From an uncultured Gammaproteobacteria bacterium (GTDB taxonomy: Bacteria; Pseudomonadota; Gammaproteobacteria; Arenicellales; UBA868): 36,816 nucleotides of DNA. Below are positions 33,824 to 36,816 of the stretch, piece after piece; positions within the stretch are counted from its first letter, which is position 1, and each line of letters starts with the position of its first letter. Under the pieces are notes generated by a model. It saw nothing but the letters and a program-made list of their open reading frames with translations, made no database searches and was not told the DNA's origin. Position numbers and translations under genes: made by a program. Location: the NCBI GenBank assembly GCA_905612355.1, contig CAJQRU010000054.1:1-36816 (forward strand). Reading direction: 5' to 3'.

Positions 33824-35011
33824 TTACACGATCCCCGCCTCACGCAACGCCACAATCTTCTCGGGACTGTATCCCAACTCAGCGAGTATGGCATCGGTAT
33901 GCTCACCGAGGGCTGGGGCAGGCACTGCTGGAGTCTCCGCCCCAGCAGTGCGAATTGGATTTGCGATCAGTCGATACGCTCCATGCTGCGGGTGCTCCAG
34001 GGTTTGAAGGCGTCCGGTCTCCGTAACAAACGGACTCTCCAATGCCTGATCAATACTGTTCACCGGCGCTGCAGGCACGGTGCCGGCAAATCGATCCAGC
34101 CATTCAGCGGTTGTTCCAACCGACAGCGCTTCATCCAGCAAATCAGTAATAAGATCGCGGTGAACCAGTCGTTCTTTGAAGGTGGAAAAACGCGAATCGC
34201 GTTTCCACTCTGCCTTACCCAGCACATCGCACAATAGCGGCCAGAACTTTTCCTTGTTGCACATCAGAAAAATCCAGTCATCTTTTGTTTTATATAACTG
34301 ACAAGGCACGAGAGATGGATGGGCTGAGCGCGGCAATCGCGTTGGTTCTTGACCTGTATTGAGGTACCACGCCGCCAAATAATTGGTATTACTCAAAGCC
34401 ACATCGAACAAACTGACGTCCAACTCCTGTCCTATCCCGCTTGCCCTGGCTGCTGTTACTCCGGCAAGCACCGCATAAGCCAACGCCAGTCCGGTCATGA
34501 AATCAACCACGGAAAGCCCAAAACGTCCCGGTGGCCCGCCGGGTTCCCCGGTTAATGACAAATACCCGACCTCGGCCTGCATCAAGTAGTCGTAACCAGG
34601 CCAGTCAGCACGCGCTCCGGTACGGCCATACGCACTCAAGTGTGCGCAGACAATCGCCGGGTTGTGTTCTTTTAAGTGCTCGTAGGTAAGTCCTAACTTC
34701 CCAGGCACATCACCACGCAGGTTAGAACACAATACATCAGAGCGGGCAACGAGATCATGCAGTACTGCCTGCGCTGTGTCCTTAGATAAATCGAGTGTCA
34801 CACTCTTCTTGTTACGATTGAAGGCATGAAAAAAAAGACTCTCTCCATTGTCGAGATAGCCTGGCCCCACCGACCGCGCCATATCACCCCCATCATGAGG
34901 GTTTTCAATCTTGATAACCTCGGCACCCAGATCAGCCATAAACAACGTGCCAAAAGGACCCGCACCATATTGCTCGACAGCGATGACACGAAGCGACTCA
35001 AGCGGCAACAT
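33824..35011 (-). CDS. Family III CoA-transferase (CaiB/BaiF)
   Basis: Moves CoA between carboxylic acids by a ping-pong mechanism using an Asp. The 395-residue protein has the N-terminal LRVIAVEQYGAGPFGTLFMADLGAEVIKIE, NRNKKSVTLDL, the catalytic D141 in WPGYDYLMQAEVGYLSLTGEP, and the C-terminal APALGEHTDAILAELGYSPEKI. Substrate cannot be read. It follows the acyl-CoA dehydrogenase by 29 bases and probably activates an acid for it. Carnitine, mesaconate, oxalate and succinyl-CoA dependent members are all possible. The ATG at 35011 has GGAG about 12 bases upstream. Confidence 0.9.
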   Translation of the reverse strand: MLPLESLRVIAVEQYGAGPFGTLFMADLGAEVIKIENPHDGGDMARSVGPGYLDNGESLFFHAFNRNKKSVTLDLSKDTAQAVLHDLVARSDVLCSNLRGDVPGKLGLTYEHLKEHNPAIVCAHLSAYGRTGARADWPGYDYLMQAEVGYLSLTGEPGGPPGRFGLSVVDFMTGLALAYAVLAGVTAARASGIGQELDVSLFDVALSNTNYLAAWYLNTGQEPTRLPRSAHPSLVPCQLYKTKDDWIFLMCNKEKFWPLLCDVLGKAEWKRDSRFSTFKERLVHRDLITDLLDEALSVGTTAEWLDRFAGTVPAAPVNSIDQALESPFVTETGRLQTLEHPQHGAYRLIANPIRTAGAETPAVPAPALGEHTDAILAELGYSPEKIVALREAGIV

Positions 35012-35040
35012 GTTCTTGCGTGCTCCAGACCAGACAGGCG

Positions 35041-36204
35041 CTATACCCGATGCCGCTCGATCAATTGCTTCGCAATGATGATGCGTTGCAATTCATTGGT
35101 TCCCTCGCCAATAGCGAGTAACGGTGCATCGCGATAATAACGTTCAATATTGAATTCCTTGGAATAACCGTAAGCACCATGAATGCGCATCGCATCCATC
35201 GAGTTACTGATAGCCGCTTCCGAAGCAAACAACTTAGCCATTCCCGCCTCCATATCGCAGCGCTCACCGGTGTCGTACGCTTCTGCGGCAGATTCGGTGA
35301 GCAACCGCGCCGCCTCAACCCGCGTCGCCATATCGGCCAGCTTGATCTGAATCGCCTGATGTTCGCCAATGGCTTTGCCAAAGGTTTTACGAACCTGGGC
35401 ATAGGCGATAGATTCCTCCAGGCAGGCACGCGCGATACCCACGCCCCTGGCAGCCACATTAATGCGACCCAACTCGAGACCTCCAAGAATTTGCTGCAAC
35501 CCACGTCCCTCGGTACCGCCAATTAGGCGATCTGCTGGCACACGACAATCCTCGAAAATTAGTTCTCCTGTATCGATTCCCTTGTAACCCAGCTTTTTGA
35601 GACGTCGAGCTACCTGAAACCCAGGATCTCGCTCGACCAGCAATAGACTCATTCCCCGGTGACGAGGTTCCGCAGTGGAGTCTGTCTTAACCAGCACCGC
35701 AAGGATACCGCCTTCAACGCTGTTACTGATCCAACTCTTGGTGCCATTGATAACGTAATCATCGCCATCGCGCTGGGCGCGCGTTCGAATAGCCTGGAGA
35801 TCGGTGCCGCAATCCGGTTCCGTCAGGGCGATGCCCCCCCGAACTTCCCCTGCCGCGAACCGAGGCAAGTACATCCGCTTTTGCTCGTCAGTACCAAAGC
35901 GCTCGACTGCTGCTGCCATAATTAAGTGCGAGTTAAAGATTCCGCTAACGGACATCCAAACAGCAGACACCCGCTCCACAATTTTTGCATAAGTGCTGGC
36001 CGACAAACCCAGACCACCATACTCCTGAGAAATCGTCGCGCCGAAAAGACCCAGTTCACACATTTTGGATACGATGTCTTCGGGGTAGCGATCCTCCGAC
36101 TCCAGTTCATGCGCATACGGTCGAACGTCCCTCTCAAGGAAACGATCAATAGTATCGAGAATCAGTGTCTCTTCCTCATTCGACCGACTGGTCCTGTTAG
36201 TCAT
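35041..36204 (-). CDS. Acyl-CoA dehydrogenase
   Basis: FAD enzyme that introduces an alpha-beta double bond in an acyl-CoA. The ATG at 36204 (387 residues, the usual size) is chosen because a G-rich site sits five bases upstream and the family sequence begins soon after. Motifs are ISQEYGGLGLSASTYAKI (59-76), ALTEPDCGTDLQAI (126-139), INGTKSWISN (152-161), RKTFGKAIGEHQAIQ (272-286) and the catalytic Glu E367 in AIGEGTNELQR. Glutaryl-CoA and other specialised members share these features, so chain specificity is open. It sits between the MaoC gene (31 bases upstream) and the CoA-transferase. Confidence 0.92.
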   Translation of the reverse strand: MTNRTSRSNEEETLILDTIDRFLERDVRPYAHELESEDRYPEDIVSKMCELGLFGATISQEYGGLGLSASTYAKIVERVSAVWMSVSGIFNSHLIMAAAVERFGTDEQKRMYLPRFAAGEVRGGIALTEPDCGTDLQAIRTRAQRDGDDYVINGTKSWISNSVEGGILAVLVKTDSTAEPRHRGMSLLLVERDPGFQVARRLKKLGYKGIDTGELIFEDCRVPADRLIGGTEGRGLQQILGGLELGRINVAARGVGIARACLEESIAYAQVRKTFGKAIGEHQAIQIKLADMATRVEAARLLTESAAEAYDTGERCDMEAGMAKLFASEAAISNSMDAMRIHGAYGYSKEFNIERYYRDAPLLAIGEGTNELQRIIIAKQLIERHRV

Positions 36205-36235
36205 GGGACCCCCCCTATAAATCCATCTATTATTC

Positions 36236-36742
36236 TCACGCATCCATCTCCTGGCCCATTTTTGGCACGAGAAACGAGCGCTCACATGTCATCACGACTG
36301 TACCATCGGCTTTTTTCCCAATGGTTTTAGCGGTCACAATACCCTGGCCTGGTCGACTATTTGACTCGCGCTTAGCCAACACTTCAGATTCAGCATATAA
36401 GGTGTCACCGGGGAAAACAGGGGCTGTCAACTTGATATGGTCCCAGCCAAGGTTGGCTATCGCTTTCTGACTGAGATCGCTGACACTCATTCCCACGACA
36501 ACTGACAACGTCAAACAAGAGTTCACTAGGGTTCGTCCAAACTCACTGTCCGCTGCGTAATTTTGATCAAAATGCACTGGATGAGTGTTCATTGTCAGTA
36601 ACGTAAACCAGGTATTGTCAACCTCGCTTATGGTCCGACCAGGCCGATGCTCATAGACATCGCCAACCATAAAATCATCAAAGTAACGACCGAACGATTC
36701 ACGATAACGATTAGGCCCGATTTCTTTTGAAACAACAGTCAT
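36236..36742 (-). CDS. MaoC-family hydratase/dehydratase
   Basis: Hotdog-fold enzyme that hydrates or dehydrates an enoyl- or hydroxyacyl-CoA. The 168-residue protein carries FDDFMVGDVYEHRPGRTISEVDNTWF (about 20-45), then MNTHPVHFDQNYAADSEFGRTLVNSC, where D and H positions match the MaoC hydratase motif, and the later LGWDHIKLTAPVFPGDTLYAESEVL. This form resembles mesaconyl-CoA hydratase and methylthioacryloyl or other (R)-specific hydratases, but the substrate is undetermined. The ATG at 36742 has AGGA 8-10 bases upstream. First complete gene of the acyl-CoA run. Confidence 0.88.
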   Translation of the reverse strand: MTVVSKEIGPNRYRESFGRYFDDFMVGDVYEHRPGRTISEVDNTWFTLLTMNTHPVHFDQNYAADSEFGRTLVNSCLTLSVVVGMSVSDLSQKAIANLGWDHIKLTAPVFPGDTLYAESEVLAKRESNSRPGQGIVTAKTIGKKADGTVVMTCERSFLVPKMGQEMDA

Positions 36743-36749
36743 TAGTTTT

Positions 36750-36816
36750 TCATCCTGCGACTTGAGCAACCTTAAAACCATCCCCACTCAGTGGCCGTGT
36801 CAGACCCAGTAACTCC
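36750..36816 (-). CDS. C-terminal end of an upstream gene (partial, product unknown)
   Basis: An open frame from the window edge ends at TGA 36752-36750, seven bases before the MaoC start; its last codons contain the MaoC ribosome-binding site. The 21 residues, ELLGLTRPLSGDGFKVAQVAG, are too few to name a family. The position suggests it belongs to the same operon. Confidence 0.35.
   Translation of the reverse strand, partial: ELLGLTRPLSGDGFKVAQVAG

Noticed and set aside
1-36816. CRISPR arrays, insertion sequences, prophage or integron features
   Set aside because: No regularly spaced repeats, transposase, integrase or phage structural genes were recognised.

Overview
The window reads as a chromosomal segment of a marine-type gammaproteobacterium. 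This is an inference from gene order and content: a trpS-scpA-scpB-rluB block, a pcnB-folK pair with a 4-base overlap, a tRNA-Glu with an encoded CCA end, a TRAP transporter, and many catabolic genes for methylated amines or osmolytes. G+C looks close to one half. No insertion sequence, prophage or CRISPR array was seen.

Layout. (1) 1-1.7 kb: the 3' part of upp converges on argD with overlapping stop codons. (2) 1.8-6.8 kb: a minus-strand TRAP transporter operon, dctP (TakP-like, Tat signal) - hairpin - dctQ - dctM, in which both membrane subunits are unusually long. (3) 6.8-7.4 kb: about 600 bases without a convincing gene. (4) 7.4-9.2 kb: a MetC-type cystathionine beta-lyase and a small HutZ/PNPOx-like flavin-fold protein on the plus strand. 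(5) 9.2-14.7 kb: housekeeping genes on the minus strand, transcribed pcnB-folK and then trpS-scpA-scpB-rluB, with tight overlaps. (6) 14.8 kb: tRNA-Glu(CTC). (7) 14.9-30.7 kb: a long run of minus-strand genes with short gaps (amidase, MttB-family methyltransferase, dimethylglycine/sarcosine dehydrogenase-like flavoprotein, TauD/TfdA dioxygenase, DddP-like M24 enzyme, GT2 glycosyltransferase, divergent M19 dipeptidase-like protein, a 554-residue protein I do not recognise, a DUF3726-like protein, two broken dehydrogenase genes, an MFS transporter and an AhpD-like protein). (8) 30.7-32.7 kb: a divergent plus-strand pair, a DoeB/aspartoacylase-type deacylase and a creatininase-family amidohydrolase. 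(9) 32.7-36.8 kb: minus-strand MaoC hydratase, acyl-CoA dehydrogenase, family III CoA-transferase and a xylose-isomerase-like TIM-barrel protein, plus the tail of one more gene at the edge.

How it may work together. Blocks 7-9 look like an accessory catabolic island. Demethylation chemistry (MttB, and an FAD plus folate-domain oxidoreductase), oxygenation (TauD/TfdA), C-N or C-S bond cleavage (amidase, DddP-like, M19-like, DoeB-like, creatininase-like) and acyl-CoA processing (CoA-transferase, dehydrogenase, hydratase) lie side by side. The likely substrates are quaternary ammonium or sulfonium osmolytes or acylated amino compounds, but the sequence does not fix the actual substrate.

The most interesting points are: a DddP-like enzyme that keeps the metal-binding and catalytic residues of the DMSP lyase family; an M19 protein that has lost three canonical metal ligands; an overlapping pair of uncharacterised genes (554 residues plus DUF3726) inside this run; and two adjacent dehydrogenase genes immediately downstream that carry frameshifts, one of them also lacking its C-terminal third or more, while their neighbours are intact.
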